Source: Eubacteriales bacterium
Lineage (GTDB): Bacteria > Bacillota_A > Clostridia > Christensenellales > Aristaeellaceae
NCBI GenBank assembly: GCA_029974035.1
Contig: JARKQG010000016.1
Location: 1-59,188, forward strand
Length of the DNA: 59,188 nucleotides
Reading direction: 5' to 3'
Position numbers and translations under genes: made by a program
Part shown: piece by piece, positions 54,001 through 59,188 of the stretch
Numbering within the stretch: the stretch's first letter is position 1
Layout of the letters: each line of letters starts with the position of its first letter
Notes under the pieces: generated by a model
What the model was told of the DNA's origin: nothing
Database searches by the model: none
The model's input: the letters and a program-made list of their open reading frames with translations, nothing else

Positions 54001-55866
54001 AAACACCCAATAGGTGCCCGGCGCCAGGTCGATTTCCGGCGCGGCCTCGTTGTTCGCAAGCGTGTATTCGGTTACATGCTCGGCGTCGTCCGCGACGGGG
54101 CTGCCGTTTTCGCCGCCGCTCCAGTTGCTGTCAGGGGTGATGGCGAAGACCGCCGGGCCCGGGAACATGCCGGACCAATACTCGTCATAGCTCTGCTCGC
54201 TCTGCGAGTCGTACAGGAAGCTGATCTTCTTCTGGATCCTGAGGGTTCCGGGCAGGGTGAGCTTCTGGTAGTAGAGGTCGGCAGTATCCCTCAGATCGGG
54301 TTCATCGGAGGATTTGCCCGCAAACCGGTGCTTGAATACGGCGGCGTTGTTCAGCAGGAAGTAGTTTTCATTGCCCTCCAGCGGGGAGTCATAGGAGAGC
54401 GTCAGGTCGGCGAGCGGGTAGGTGACCTTTACCTCGTACTTGGAATAGCAGGGGGTCCGCGTAACGGCGGGGTTCGTCCCCTGGCGCTGGCCGGTGAGCG
54501 GCGTCTGATTGTAGCTGCCGATCACAAGCGCGCTTTGATCCTTGCCGCCGCTTACAAAAGTGCTGCCCGTCGCGTTCATGGGGTTGAGCAGTTCGATCGA
54601 CGAGGAGGACGGCAAGGCAAAGCCACCGTCTTCTCGTGCAGGTTCCGGCAGTGTATCGATCAATTCAAAGTCGGAGAAGTTGACCGCGCCGAATTTATCA
54701 TAGGCCTCCGGCGATGTGATGAACTGCCCGCCGGCATTTTTCCGCCCAATTTCGATATAGTAGGTAAAGGTGGCGTATTCAACGCCTTCCACGGTGGTGA
54801 TATCCGGGGTGTTCGACTTCCCGGTCTTCTCCAGGGCCCAGTCCTCGTCGGCCTCGCTTTGGACTTCGGTGTGATTCTCGCTGTTGGAAGGGTCAAGAAT
54901 GTACTGGAAACCGACCGGGGATTCATCGCCCTGCCCATTGGTGACCCGCACGCTGGTGGTGGCCTTGATTGTCAGCTCGGAGAAATCGGTTTCGTCGGGA
55001 ACCGACCCGTTGCCGGTCATCTTTCCGGTCAGCGTCAGAGAACCGGTGCTGCCGACGCTCGCACCGGAGATGTTGCTCAGGGTCGCCTTGCCGTTCTCGA
55101 CGTTCAGCTTCGTATTGTTGTAAAAGAGCTCGATCCCGTCGGGCACGGTGATCTCCAATTCGACGTCCTCGTAGCGGGTGTAGGCGGGATAGCTCTGACC
55201 GTCTATCTTATATGTGGGTGCGCCCTGAAAAGCCACCTGAATGTAGTAGGCAAATTCCTCGCCCGTCCTGACGACCGACGGCTGGACGCTCGCGCCGACA
55301 TAGAAGTACGGAATCTCCATGCCCTGATTGCGGGCTTGGGCATCCACGGCCGCGTCATATCCATTGGTATGGACGTCCCCGTCCATCGCCCCGAGCAGCC
55401 CCATCATCGCCGAAGCAATCGTTCCCTCCGGAAGCTCGGTGCCCTCCGGAGTCGGTTCGACGCTGGGTTCAGCGGAGGGGGCCGCGCTGGGCGCCTCCGA
55501 CGGGGCCGCGCTGGGCGCTTCCGAAGGAGCCGCGCTGGGCGCTTCCGACGGGGCCGCGCTGGGCGCTTCCGACGGAGCCGCGCTGGGCGCTTCCGACGGA
55601 GCCGCGCTGGGCGCTTCCGACGGAGCCGCCTCCGGCTGTGATTTTTCACTCTGAACGGAGGACTTCTTCTCCTCCTTGGGCGCCTCGGAAGGCTTCGGAT
55701 CCGGCTGCTCCGCAGGCGCAGTTGGGGCGGCCTGCTGCTCCACTTCCTCCGCGCGCGCAAACAGCACCGCATAGGACGCCGGATCGGCCTGCCCAAAAAG
55801 CATCAGAAGAACCAGAACGACGGATAGTACCCTGCGGATCCCTTTTCCTTCTTTTGTAGACATCAT
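42064..55866 (-). CDS. Giant (4,600-residue) SpaA/Cna-B multidomain surface adhesin with LIKTG sorting signal
   Basis: Signal peptide and hydrophobic segment (about 10-38), Glu/Pro/Ser stalk with PSEAPSAA repeats (about 80-130), and a non-repetitive head (about 155-530; VGASVQPSVVRTGEEFAYYI). About 17 SpaA-like domains occupy 530-2600, many with E-box motifs such as YFEEVTPPAGY and YWLKETAAPAGY that form isopeptide bonds in relatives. Then two DUF11-like domains (about 2830-3220; VYYTLTLTNTSDD), an SdrD-B-like module (about 3240-3410; LGNRVWIDKNADGLQDG), four pilin isopeptide (FctA-like) domains (about 3550-4125), Cna-B and SpaA domains (about 4130-4530). The C-terminus is LIKTG (4562-4566), a hydrophobic helix and RRKRRAKSK. 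Covalent wall anchoring by the adjacent sortase is inferred. Ligand unknown. Confidence 0.92.
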   Translation of the reverse strand: MMSTKEGKGIRRVLSVVLVLLMLFGQADPASYAVLFARAEEVEQQAAPTAPAEQPDPKPSEAPKEEKKSSVQSEKSQPEAAPSEAPSAAPSEAPSAAPSEAPSAAPSEAPSAAPSEAPSAAPSEAPSAAPSAEPSVEPTPEGTELPEGTIASAMMGLLGAMDGDVHTNGYDAAVDAQARNQGMEIPYFYVGASVQPSVVRTGEEFAYYIQVAFQGAPTYKIDGQSYPAYTRYEDVELEITVPDGIELFYNNTKLNVENGKATLSNISGASVGSTGSLTLTGKMTGNGSVPDETDFSELTIKATTSVRVTNGQGDESPVGFQYILDPSNSENHTEVQSEADEDWALEKTGKSNTPDITTVEGVEYATFTYYIEIGRKNAGGQFITSPEAYDKFGAVNFSDFELIDTLPEPAREDGGFALPSSSSIELLNPMNATGSTFVSGGKDQSALVIGSYNQTPLTGQRQGTNPAVTRTPCYSKYEVKVTYPLADLTLSYDSPLEGNENYFLLNNAAVFKHRFAGKSSDEPDLRDTADLYYQKLTLPGTLRIQKKISFLYDSQSEQSYDEYWSGMFPGPAVFAITPDSNWSGGENGSPVADDAEHVTEYTLANNEAAPEIDLAPGTYWVFERTAPTNTVKAPAAQQVTVGSGEDRALTFVNTTQKGLLKFRKVIEGTDTALPGAQFALLKDGVPAATGTSDQNGYVYILADPGTYTLRETQTPGIEYLKAADQPVVIENARTTILEDVEDPIAKGRLIVSKYVVSAKSNCPASEKVLIDQDGGNAPAGVLASDFTFTLSWPNPDDPANPHTATNTIGVNGQAVFDNLDRVDGSGDPIQYTLTEIADGSGAYEVSEPIPFTLSTGATRNLDVENALKSRLKISKRTAEFGANGETVYAAQDGATFNIYTGSGGTYTQVGSTAMAGEGNGVYASEYLPIRDEDGNLIDYYIVEAPVGGYTVDFPGDETTISLGSESTPAWKVNLNFAKETDLTGQPVTNRKNEGKIAFTKYNTGKTKKLGGAEYKVYYYTDNDPAGGAKTFFRDGEVFVTADSGDNLGRFSVYPVQLGITYYFEEVTPPAGYLANAGPDPSATVTEPMDTAEAEETNPRKPRLKINKQLLSLTGGSADAGTNIGFTLYTKTAEGVFTPVTDVGALTTDAAGQAYADLPGPGEYYLKEDFPAGVVTPSMEARLYPAGSAGEPGYTASGDDWFYGPIAVDAEDLDGEVSLVLQNYLNNGELNISKKNEKTDALVTAFTATFTVSVAMAEDDAAAEAFKSVGAFLGNPVVYNAATGAYEGRVSTSGGIVKVNGLPIYAEDGAELVYTVTESSAPTGFLLSSDSQTARFGVLGFPGSGVRKVSMAFSNIPKATMEVHKVKVDVYGQQYGHEVKLALPGAAIELYKKVVEDGNIRLQYVAEAVTDAAGKVAFGDLEGTGEYIAFERTPPTGFELPSDKIKAPSRETLEGWSLDQTGYEALAATYNAVRYDFGAGANRYSNADNPLVNVKPYVQFQLTKKGSGAGNPLLDHAKYQLYVGESLETARLVGTYETGTALDEDGNPIAGIFTTEPLEYGLAYWLKETAAPAGYEIQGDGVIGPLTPHNYNKSALTPIEAMNDPTTPGSGEGGPRYLQIQIKKQLYDADGQQLIGNLAGVTFDVYLGDGNGAPVGDRLTRMTTGTDMRAGNTGLQNAAVAGNALSESINMAALSRDPVYGPYIQVTNPGSNDAVYSAQFLLKEVGYPADVTPEKTYWALDASTSATEAYAIDTYYFLNPIRNRQTKKVPVTVRKVGYNRAEPEAEIALSGFAFNVYKGTKPYGTYVTTGTTDPNGYLTFLLNPNTDYYLQEFESSGNYENDPTYEPSQAFTTGDYGSDPIEIKVRDPEYVKLVIRKEDADGEMANGARFRIRTASGGQIQDTDGHDLPDTITTGATGDGDGVASIWLPTGSYRVDEIQIGAHVLTGEDLNNFHLANPHIAPVALTDANWTDADGVATVTVDVVNPDLGVLEILKTDDNDDDTGETAAPIEGVPFSIHFKSFASGDLASDAAVPDASDPGFGAEAIASDLTGADGKIVFSDLVPGWYKLTETVPAGYVGAGTQRATVVKVTAKGIGQATGDPVRTTVRNERLGYLYLTKAFGPGGESLPQSVHFSIYSDDQCESLVTTVEVPISEAMGGIKFPLAPGTYYVREEAHEGWYSAYRVGTRNDEGQSVFTNFTWLEDTAAAVTVDGDNTSSRYIALDVINFSDRASVTLKKINDAGAPIEGAEFGIFLDEAGTQRLGESALTGPDGTATLTVTLPWDRVKNGESTYYLREISAPPEYEVLQNAVELELSLGGTLSYTDAGCESLTITDTNAVRIDLIKYGRTRANIDRDPEGGMPTVSGAWFELYRVDSSAEPATATLVRTQATGPAGTLTFGNLPKLTGGHEAYYLYESSTPAGYVPGTLEVYQNDAPAALERVVVNGAALDMYRVATDASVTLTAHNAPKGSIAILKYNYTEPGSHAQGKVPLYAQFSVAGEGASLTGQTVDQYDASKPDSLDDGAVVPQNGYYYEAASGTYYSAVIVENLRPGDYTVTETLAGQGFLLPEGDTDGQPWDTEKTVKVGDDGECAVVRFANVSEVAMTPDVQKSVDSVFYDGAEADFEHQPIEANLQNAPLDVTYRISGAASTPEHPFLLPVDSVTVEDTQLSFKDKDTQAVSGADQVRHAVTRLVAGAAGYGEPEAGGVTATVYGIDAAGSAHQVGSFDALNATEAQRTFSFGAESGYTGFKVVYTPAGEGEKLQPGFAVDDFLVTMRFEQPDSTGDALVRLIHSMDNTAKSTVDYTLGISAFSASATSSADLAIDPAGDMPTATLSKAVQPMNEDGTALLLPWDSANPVTVRPGNWVYYTLTLTNTSDDLSIPDPVIVDKLPDALLVDLNDIQFSGNGLTSADTGSYADPAARVTYIYHNATGLLAPGESATISFRAMVRNNVIIDGADAGGILNTAYAASTRKLKKHADNPCGTPFTDAGGGWPSELLGGGLLGGDPDEAYQALTTTVPIGLELESGVKIYKFVSADATGLDNWYSGGEYAVASVADGGGSKGRIRYKIVLVNNGTSPIKNLRLVDRLPRENDQDIQGDTDRYTAWPVHYTGGVSVTYRSGDPSDTGTSVSPAVYSTSVNKTNAQYRQAVNPSNGISGWDGDAAGAEAILLDFGDFTFAAGGTLVISFEAMVPDEDAEDLDEYFFENAVNSALAGYKVNGFPSYSSSPYAKVILTPDDVSLGNRVWIDKNADGLQDGADIDDSLGSPAEPSYTGGDIRIRLRKYVNSDVSATATAPKTIGAGGFYGYDKLTPAILLDGVAENAACDAGGNILNNKLKGVSRASYQLEVTNIPEGYIVTLPFAGNGGVAPGHTYGGSRLTDSNFAASGDSGAYLSERFYLTPDVDDLSFDLGLIRVRDLEITKKGDDENLLEGVTFKIYGPFTDGEMDAGVTLSDDGAQKNLLTTLSPTTTSGKTEFASVTDGKYLNYYANYVVVETGAAPNYENSTLTIESGDNTGAAADYTVHGEGIISGGNYFVLKARGDSGAASGKAKDVVTLVNGYRATGSIALGGTKALTGRGQAALQADEFSFVLTDAVTGSPVGAAVWNDASGGFTFPALTYDQTQLGDHAYTVTEVPGAHPALYDYDDRIYTVTVSVDDNDHNGTLGVNITGITLSDGQSAPPDSAEDIAFTNAYTGEAEVVLEGTKTMRERAYGAEEFTFELYAGASATGTPLQTVKNSAPDGDGVSGFAFDAIGFTGADIGQAYTYTIVEKAGGVGLHTYDTTVYTVEVTLTYDAQSGEMTLEVVVKEGETAVTGLTRDVQTSADGKVKTVTVGGVSFENAYTASARVVLSGAKALGGHTLAQGQFTFGLYDITNGEPGILLDETTNGAPGGDGKGTFSFDALAYDGSDIGKTYLYKVAEANDGAAGYTYDTTYYLVRVTLAYDAETGEMTPVVAILENGATDIGRGTASETADGVTTTVAGGLEFENLYSVIGSYTPVGLKELTGRALTEGMFKFEVVDGLGNVVSTGFSGADGAISFTPIAYGKNKERDDTTAPGAPHVYTIREVADYDAAGADEAGIVYSTQTYTLSVTVTNAENGMLTTSGVYTPDGAAGTPAPGNAAVFRNGTEEVSFSVRKAWDDRNDQFLHRPERITVRLTGKARGVTVVEHSHTFGSGDGWSYTFPNVPKYDYSDPAHSEPIDYAITEDAVAGYASAIRQTGTAGGGALTTVAYEITNTLRTFSVSKRTPDGGRLAGATLELYMVENGTSTLFDRWTTAADADHLVTGLAPGSYRLVEAVVPAGYVRAEDITITVGEDGLVTSGAMNAAGTVVMIDPAIPRANVSGTKTWIDLSNQSGARPENISLTLYADNVPVSATPTWVKNGDQWTYIYANLLVYRTGNTGPRIVYRVEEAPVAGYTTVYDGLDITNQLTGVEIEYTSVSGVKTWADDDDAAGRRPDAITVVLLRNGSAYRTRTVTEADGWAYAFQNLPTSDGLTAAYTYTISERSVPGYVRAVRGHDLVNTYVPPEEPPATPKSKSPYTPEEWEALITLLDEEIPLYGGLIKTGEETPVYPFVFGGIGLAALAAVLLADRRKRRAKSK
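55482..55628 (-). repeat. 24-bp tandem repeats encoding PSEAPSAA in the adhesin stalk
   Basis: About six copies of a 24-bp unit (plus-strand core GGCGCTTCCGACGGAGCC) encode PSEAPSAA in the N-terminal stalk. Units differ by single bases, so length variation between strains is likely. Confidence 0.85.
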
Positions 55867-56075
55867 GGATAATCCTCCCGTTCAGTGTGCAAAACCCACA
55901 CCAATAAACAATAGGCGATGGCAAACCGCGGCAGAACAATGCCCGCCACAGGCGGCGGTTACCGGGATGGAGACGGTTTCCGCCATTCAAAAACCCGCAT
56001 GTTTTGCCGCGACGGTATCGGCACACCGCATGCCACCGCGCAAAGCGGCGGCGCTTCGCACTAGGCCCATCCGGA

Positions 56076-57257
56076 TCATGCGTCTTCTCCGGGCCTTTCG
56101 CGCCGTGCGATGACCACAAAACGACCGTCGTCGGTTTGATTGCTGCAGGTGGAAAGCATGAGCAACTCGTCGCCAAACTCCACGCTGACGCCGGTATCGT
56201 AGAGTTTGAGCGGCTCAAGCTGCTCCAGAAAGGTTGTCATCTGACGGCGATAGCGAATGTCCACGTTGTAGCGGAGCCCGCCCTCCCGCGCCTGGTAATC
56301 CCATGTATAGAAAGCCGTAACCACCCGGTAGCGCCCCCTGCGGAACAGCGTATCAAACTCAATGACCGGGTTTTTTCGGGCAAAGCCGGCGCTCGCATAG
56401 TTCTGAAGGCAGCCAAACATCTTCCCGCTCTTCATATTGTGGCCGCTGATCACCAGGTTGAGGCTCGGGGTATACGGGTCGCACTCCGCGGACAGGATCA
56501 ACTGGCCATTGGCGTTTTTCCGGCCGTAGAAATCCCGGGTCAGATAGTATTCTTCGTCGTCCCGCTGAAGGACCGGGTAATCAACCGGCGTGCCGGCAAT
56601 TTTGAGCCAGCCCACCGCATCCTGGTTTTCCGCGTAGAGCGGCTTGTACTCCGCCAGTATTTTTTCTTCATCAAACACAAACGGCGCGGGTGTCGGCGCG
56701 GGCGCTCGCGGCGGTTCGGGGCAGTCCGCCGCCCCGGTGACGGCGGGGCTTTCCGAAGTCCCGGACATCCCGAACGGATTTTGGCTTTGTTCCGCGCCTC
56801 GCGCGGCATCCGAATCCATGCTTCGGTCTGTTCCGGCGGTTTTGCCCGCAAAATCCTTTTCCCGTACGCCAGTCTGCTTTTCTCGGCTTTCACGCCCGGC
56901 GAACGCTTTTCCCGCGTCGTCGCCCCGCTCTTTGCCGGGGTCGGCAGAAACCGGAGCACCGGATATCAAAACATCCTTTGGGTCTGTTTCAGAAATTGCG
57001 CCGCCCGGCAAGGGAAGCATCCGGGGCGCTTCCGTTTCCATGGAGGATCGATCGGCCGCCTGCGCATCTTCCCGCTCGCCTTCGACCACGGCCTGTTCCG
57101 CCCCGCCCCCGGAGGAGCGTTGCTTCAGCGCGCGCAGCGCGTCCATTTCATCGTCCAACGACTTATTTTCAAAAAGGCGGACGGCTGGGAAGTACAGCGC
57201 GATCCCTAGGCACAAACCCGCCAGCACGAGCAGAGCGACCCGCAATCTGGAACTCAC
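56076..57257 (-). CDS. Class B sortase with long N-terminal linker
   Basis: About 393 residues. An N-terminal membrane anchor (about 5-25; LRVALLVLAGLCLGIALYF) precedes a 150-residue charged, low-complexity linker. The sortase B catalytic domain follows (about 195-393): NQDAVGWLKIAGTPVDYPVLQ, His in LVISGHNMKSGKMF, Cys in LMLSTCSNQ and the catalytic Arg in GRFVVIARR. I use GTG 57257 (AAGGGGCG upstream) because a TATAAT box at 57290-57295 sits only 3 bp from the longer GTG start at 57287. It lies 209 bp upstream of the adhesin on the same strand. That gap shows no clear promoter, so it may be one transcript. Confidence 0.9.
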   Translation of the reverse strand: MSSRLRVALLVLAGLCLGIALYFPAVRLFENKSLDDEMDALRALKQRSSGGGAEQAVVEGEREDAQAADRSSMETEAPRMLPLPGGAISETDPKDVLISGAPVSADPGKERGDDAGKAFAGRESREKQTGVREKDFAGKTAGTDRSMDSDAARGAEQSQNPFGMSGTSESPAVTGAADCPEPPRAPAPTPAPFVFDEEKILAEYKPLYAENQDAVGWLKIAGTPVDYPVLQRDDEEYYLTRDFYGRKNANGQLILSAECDPYTPSLNLVISGHNMKSGKMFGCLQNYASAGFARKNPVIEFDTLFRRGRYRVVTAFYTWDYQAREGGLRYNVDIRYRRQMTTFLEQLEPLKLYDTGVSVEFGDELLMLSTCSNQTDDGRFVVIARRERPGEDA

Positions 57258-57289
57258 ACGGCTCGCCCCTTCCAGCCATACTTCCACGT

Positions 57290-57298
57290 ATTATACCA
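57290..57298 (-). promoter_or_regulatory. Extended -10 promoter for the sortase-adhesin locus
   Basis: Minus strand TGGTATAAT (TGn-TATAAT). No good -35 at normal spacing. It predicts a start near 57283 and a leader of about 26 nt before GTG 57257. Confidence 0.65.
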
Positions 57299-57357
57299 CA
57301 AAAAAACCCATTTTGGCGCAATAGATCAAGGGCCTTGAACTTTTTGTTCCCGCGCGC

Positions 57358-57391
57358 AAAAGCGGTCCGGCGCGCGCATGCCCGCACCGCT
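57358..57391 (-). terminator. Hairpin after the alpha/beta hydrolase
   Basis: Minus strand stem AGCGGT / ACCGCT extended by GCGGG/CCGG pairs, followed by TTT. Placed 5 bp beyond the hydrolase stop. Confidence 0.5.
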
Positions 57392-57395
57392 TCCG

Positions 57396-58466
57396 TTACG
57401 CGGACGACTGCCCGATGGCGGCATCCATAAATGTCAGCGTCTGCTCCAGGCACGCTTTTGCCTTTTCTTCATAATTCAAATAATCAAACTGGTATTCGTG
57501 CGGCAGGGCAATTTCGGATTCCGGATAGAACAGGCCTTGCGCAAAAACGCCTTTTCGCCCGAGCGCCTCCAGCAGTTCCCTTCCCTGCGCCTCAAAGGAG
57601 CCGACGTTTCCGTCGGTCAAAAAGGTGGCGGGATGGTCTTCAGTGATAAAATCGACTGTGGATACCTGCGATGCGGCGGCGCTGTCCCTCCAGTTTTTTT
57701 GGCCCAGATAAGCCCAGCCGATCTGCTGAACAAAAAGCGCCCAAAAGCCGCCCTCGGCATTGTCAAATCCTTTCAGGTTGTACGGCCCGCAATAGAGCAC
57801 CGCGGCCTTTATTCTCCCCGGTGCGACCGACGACGCCATTCCCATCCCGCGCTGCAGGGCATCGCTGAACTGCAGCGCCACAAACTGCGAGGCAATCTGC
57901 GCGCCGGCGCTGTCCCCGCCGAATATGAGCCTGTCCGGCGGCAACTGTGAAAACCGCTGCGGGTTTTGAACAATAAACCGGTGGGCCTCGCCCAGCTGCA
58001 CAACGGGGGCCGGATAGCCCGTTTCCGGAGCCAGCGCGTAATTGAGCGCGACCACCGCGTATCCGTTTTGCGCCAGCGCCATGGCAAAAGGCCTGATATC
58101 CTCCTTATCGCCGTCGATGTATCCGCCGCCGTGCACCCAGAACACCGTCGCCTTTGCCTCCGATCCGTCGGACGGGCAATAGACATTCAGGGTGCTGGAA
58201 CGATACGCCGAGGGATAGGCGATGTCCTCCTCCACCCGGACCCGATCGGCCCCGCGCTCAATAAACGAAGAGGTGTACGGCTTTCCGCCGAAGATGCCAC
58301 TGTGCCTCAAAAAGCCGACGAAGGTGCGCGGCGTCAATTGCATCGAAAGCACAATTCCGCCGACCGCGGCGAGCAGCGCCAGCATCAGGGCCAGCACACC
58401 CACCCGGATTCGCCCCCGTATGGTTTTCCCACGCGTAGCCGCGATTTTCTGATTCATGTCCGACAT
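57396..58466 (-). CDS. Membrane-anchored alpha/beta hydrolase (HSL-like)
   Basis: 356 residues. An N-terminal transmembrane segment (about 20-45; VGVLALMLALLAAVGGIVLSM) puts the enzyme outside the membrane. The hydrolase domain has the oxyanion motif VHGGGYIDGD, the nucleophile elbow FGGDSAGAQIAS, a probable acid Asp in LTDGNVGSFEAQ and the His in ALPHEYQFDYL, typical of hormone-sensitive-lipase-type carboxylesterases. The substrate is unknown. It lies upstream of the sortase on the same strand, separated by a weak terminator and a promoter, so membership in that locus is uncertain. Confidence 0.85.
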   Translation of the reverse strand: MSDMNQKIAATRGKTIRGRIRVGVLALMLALLAAVGGIVLSMQLTPRTFVGFLRHSGIFGGKPYTSSFIERGADRVRVEEDIAYPSAYRSSTLNVYCPSDGSEAKATVFWVHGGGYIDGDKEDIRPFAMALAQNGYAVVALNYALAPETGYPAPVVQLGEAHRFIVQNPQRFSQLPPDRLIFGGDSAGAQIASQFVALQFSDALQRGMGMASSVAPGRIKAAVLYCGPYNLKGFDNAEGGFWALFVQQIGWAYLGQKNWRDSAAASQVSTVDFITEDHPATFLTDGNVGSFEAQGRELLEALGRKGVFAQGLFYPESEIALPHEYQFDYLNYEEKAKACLEQTLTFMDAAIGQSSA

Positions 58467-58588
58467 GCTCTCCCGCCACGTGTTTTACCGGATTCAGTGA
58501 TCGCAAATCATTATAACAGCATTTTGTAAATTGGCGGCATGGACGCGGCCCCGCCCTGCGGATAAATTCATGACCACCGACTGTACGA

Positions 58589-59149
58589 CTAACGGTCATG
58601 TCTAACATTTGAAGTGAACTCCAGTACGGTATCCAAAGGGCGTTTTCCTCGGTTGCGGTAGCCCCTGTGAGGGCGCTCCGTGTTGTAGTGAACCAGCCAA
58701 CGATCCAGGTCCTCCTGCAGAGCTTCCATAACAAGTAGTGTTTTTCATCCCAGTGGATTGCTCGTGATGGCCTGAAACGGCTCGTTGATCGTCATGCACC
58801 GCACCAGATTCGGATACCCCTCTCCCCGCGCTTTCCGACTGTCCGTCAAACTGTGCTGACAGCGCAGGTGGATTGAGTGTAACCCTCGTTCCCGCATGAT
58901 CCTCTTCACTTTCCGAAAACTCGATCTTTGGCCTTCAAGCCGCATCCTGCCGCTGATTCGATCCGCCCCATATGTGCCTCCGCTTTCCAGAAAGATTGCC
59001 TCTACCCGATCTCGGTAGGCCTTTTCGCGCTTTGCACGCATATCCCGCGTCCCCAGCCAGCCGTAATACCCACTGGTCGATACCTCCAGAAACTTTGCCC
59101 ACCTTGCCACAGGATCGTCCGTTCGCTCCCGTATGAATTCGTACTTCAC
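58589..59149 (-). pseudogene. IS3-family transposase (OrfB) remnant with internal deletion and a stop
   Basis: The N-terminal part (KYEFIRERTDDPVARWAKFLEVSTSGYYGWL in part, then SGGTYGADRISGRMRLEG) is the HTH_21-type region of IS3 OrfB. It runs into a sequence that would follow the catalytic core (INEPFQAI), meets a TGA at 58745-58747, and continues in the same frame with the OrfB C-terminus (LQEDLDRWLVHYNTERPHRGY) to TAG at 58589-58591. The DDE core is missing, so it cannot transpose. Near the window edge (59180-59187) the minus strand reads AAAAAAG, a typical IS3 frameshift signal. OrfA, if present, lies outside the window. Confidence 0.85.
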
Positions 59150-59188
59150 TTGTGGAGGCTCGCAAAGTAGGCGCCTAACTTTTTTAGC

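Noticed and set aside
42013..54100. Very long open frames on the plus strand opposite the adhesin (up to about 1,050 codons)
   Set aside because: They are antisense shadows caused by the GC-rich code. Their translations are Arg/Gly/His-rich without domains, whereas the minus frame has continuous SpaA/Cna-B domains.
55482..55628. CRISPR array
   Set aside because: The 24-bp units are directly tandem with no spacers and encode PSEAPSAA in frame within the adhesin. The 18-bp units in secG are likewise coding.

Overview
The window looks like one contiguous piece of chromosome from a GC-rich Clostridia-type Bacillota, probably an uncultured gut-type lineage. The evidence is the gene set: HutP-like regulator, SpoIID/LytB-domain protein, yidC-jag, DegV, MurR/RpiR and LacI regulators, Big_2-domain exported proteins, WG-repeat protein, a Cthe_2159-like carbohydrate-binding protein, and a class B sortase beside a giant SpaA/Cna-B adhesin. 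Promoters are well-conserved sigma-A type (TTGnnn-17-TATAAT) with GGAGG-like ribosome sites. No rRNA, tRNA, CRISPR array or prophage is visible. The species cannot be named from the sequence alone.

Layout. 1-1250 (-): plsC (cut by the window edge) and cmk. 1330-4000 (+): RpiR-type regulator, BaiN-like flavoprotein, HutP-like protein. 4011-4209 holds a structured intergenic repeat that recurs inverted at 22363-22560. 4258-6420 (-): secreted carbohydrate-binding protein and TSUP transporter. 6566-14150 (+): a degenerate glycerol-1-phosphate-dehydrogenase-like protein, then secG-leuS-uvrC-pepV; uvrC is broken by one in-frame TAG. 14360-22343: an exported/cell-wall block (SpoIID-SH3, a secreted caspase-like protease with Ig-like domains, a Big_2-NlpC/P60-like protein, murI) with a small minus-strand amidohydrolase operon inside it. 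23077-28640 (+): a complete Liv-type ABC importer followed by a creatininase-family amidohydrolase.

28722-32478 (-): a membrane-anchored protein and the classical rpmH-rnpA-yidD-yidC-jag cluster, here without dnaA/oriC next to it. 32755-41095: zinc-ribbon membrane protein, DegV, a PstS-like binding protein with a WG-repeat protein, a divergent HAD phosphatase/LacI pair sharing one promoter-operator, a tiny membrane protein, a 166-bp foldback sequence that forms the leader of a SUV3-like RNA helicase, and a MmcQ/YjbR protein. 41228-58466 (-): an alpha/beta hydrolase, then a cell-surface locus made of a class B sortase, a 4,600-residue adhesin and a small exported protein. The window ends in a decayed IS3-type transposase.

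The most interesting system is the surface locus. The adhesin carries about 19 SpaA-like domains, DUF11-like and SdrD-B-like modules, four pilin isopeptide-type domains, several Cna-B domains, and a non-canonical LIKTG sorting motif. Its only visible partner is the adjacent class B sortase. Other points of note are the amber codon in uvrC, the two structured repeat families, the secreted caspase-like protease, and two solute-binding proteins without a lipobox.
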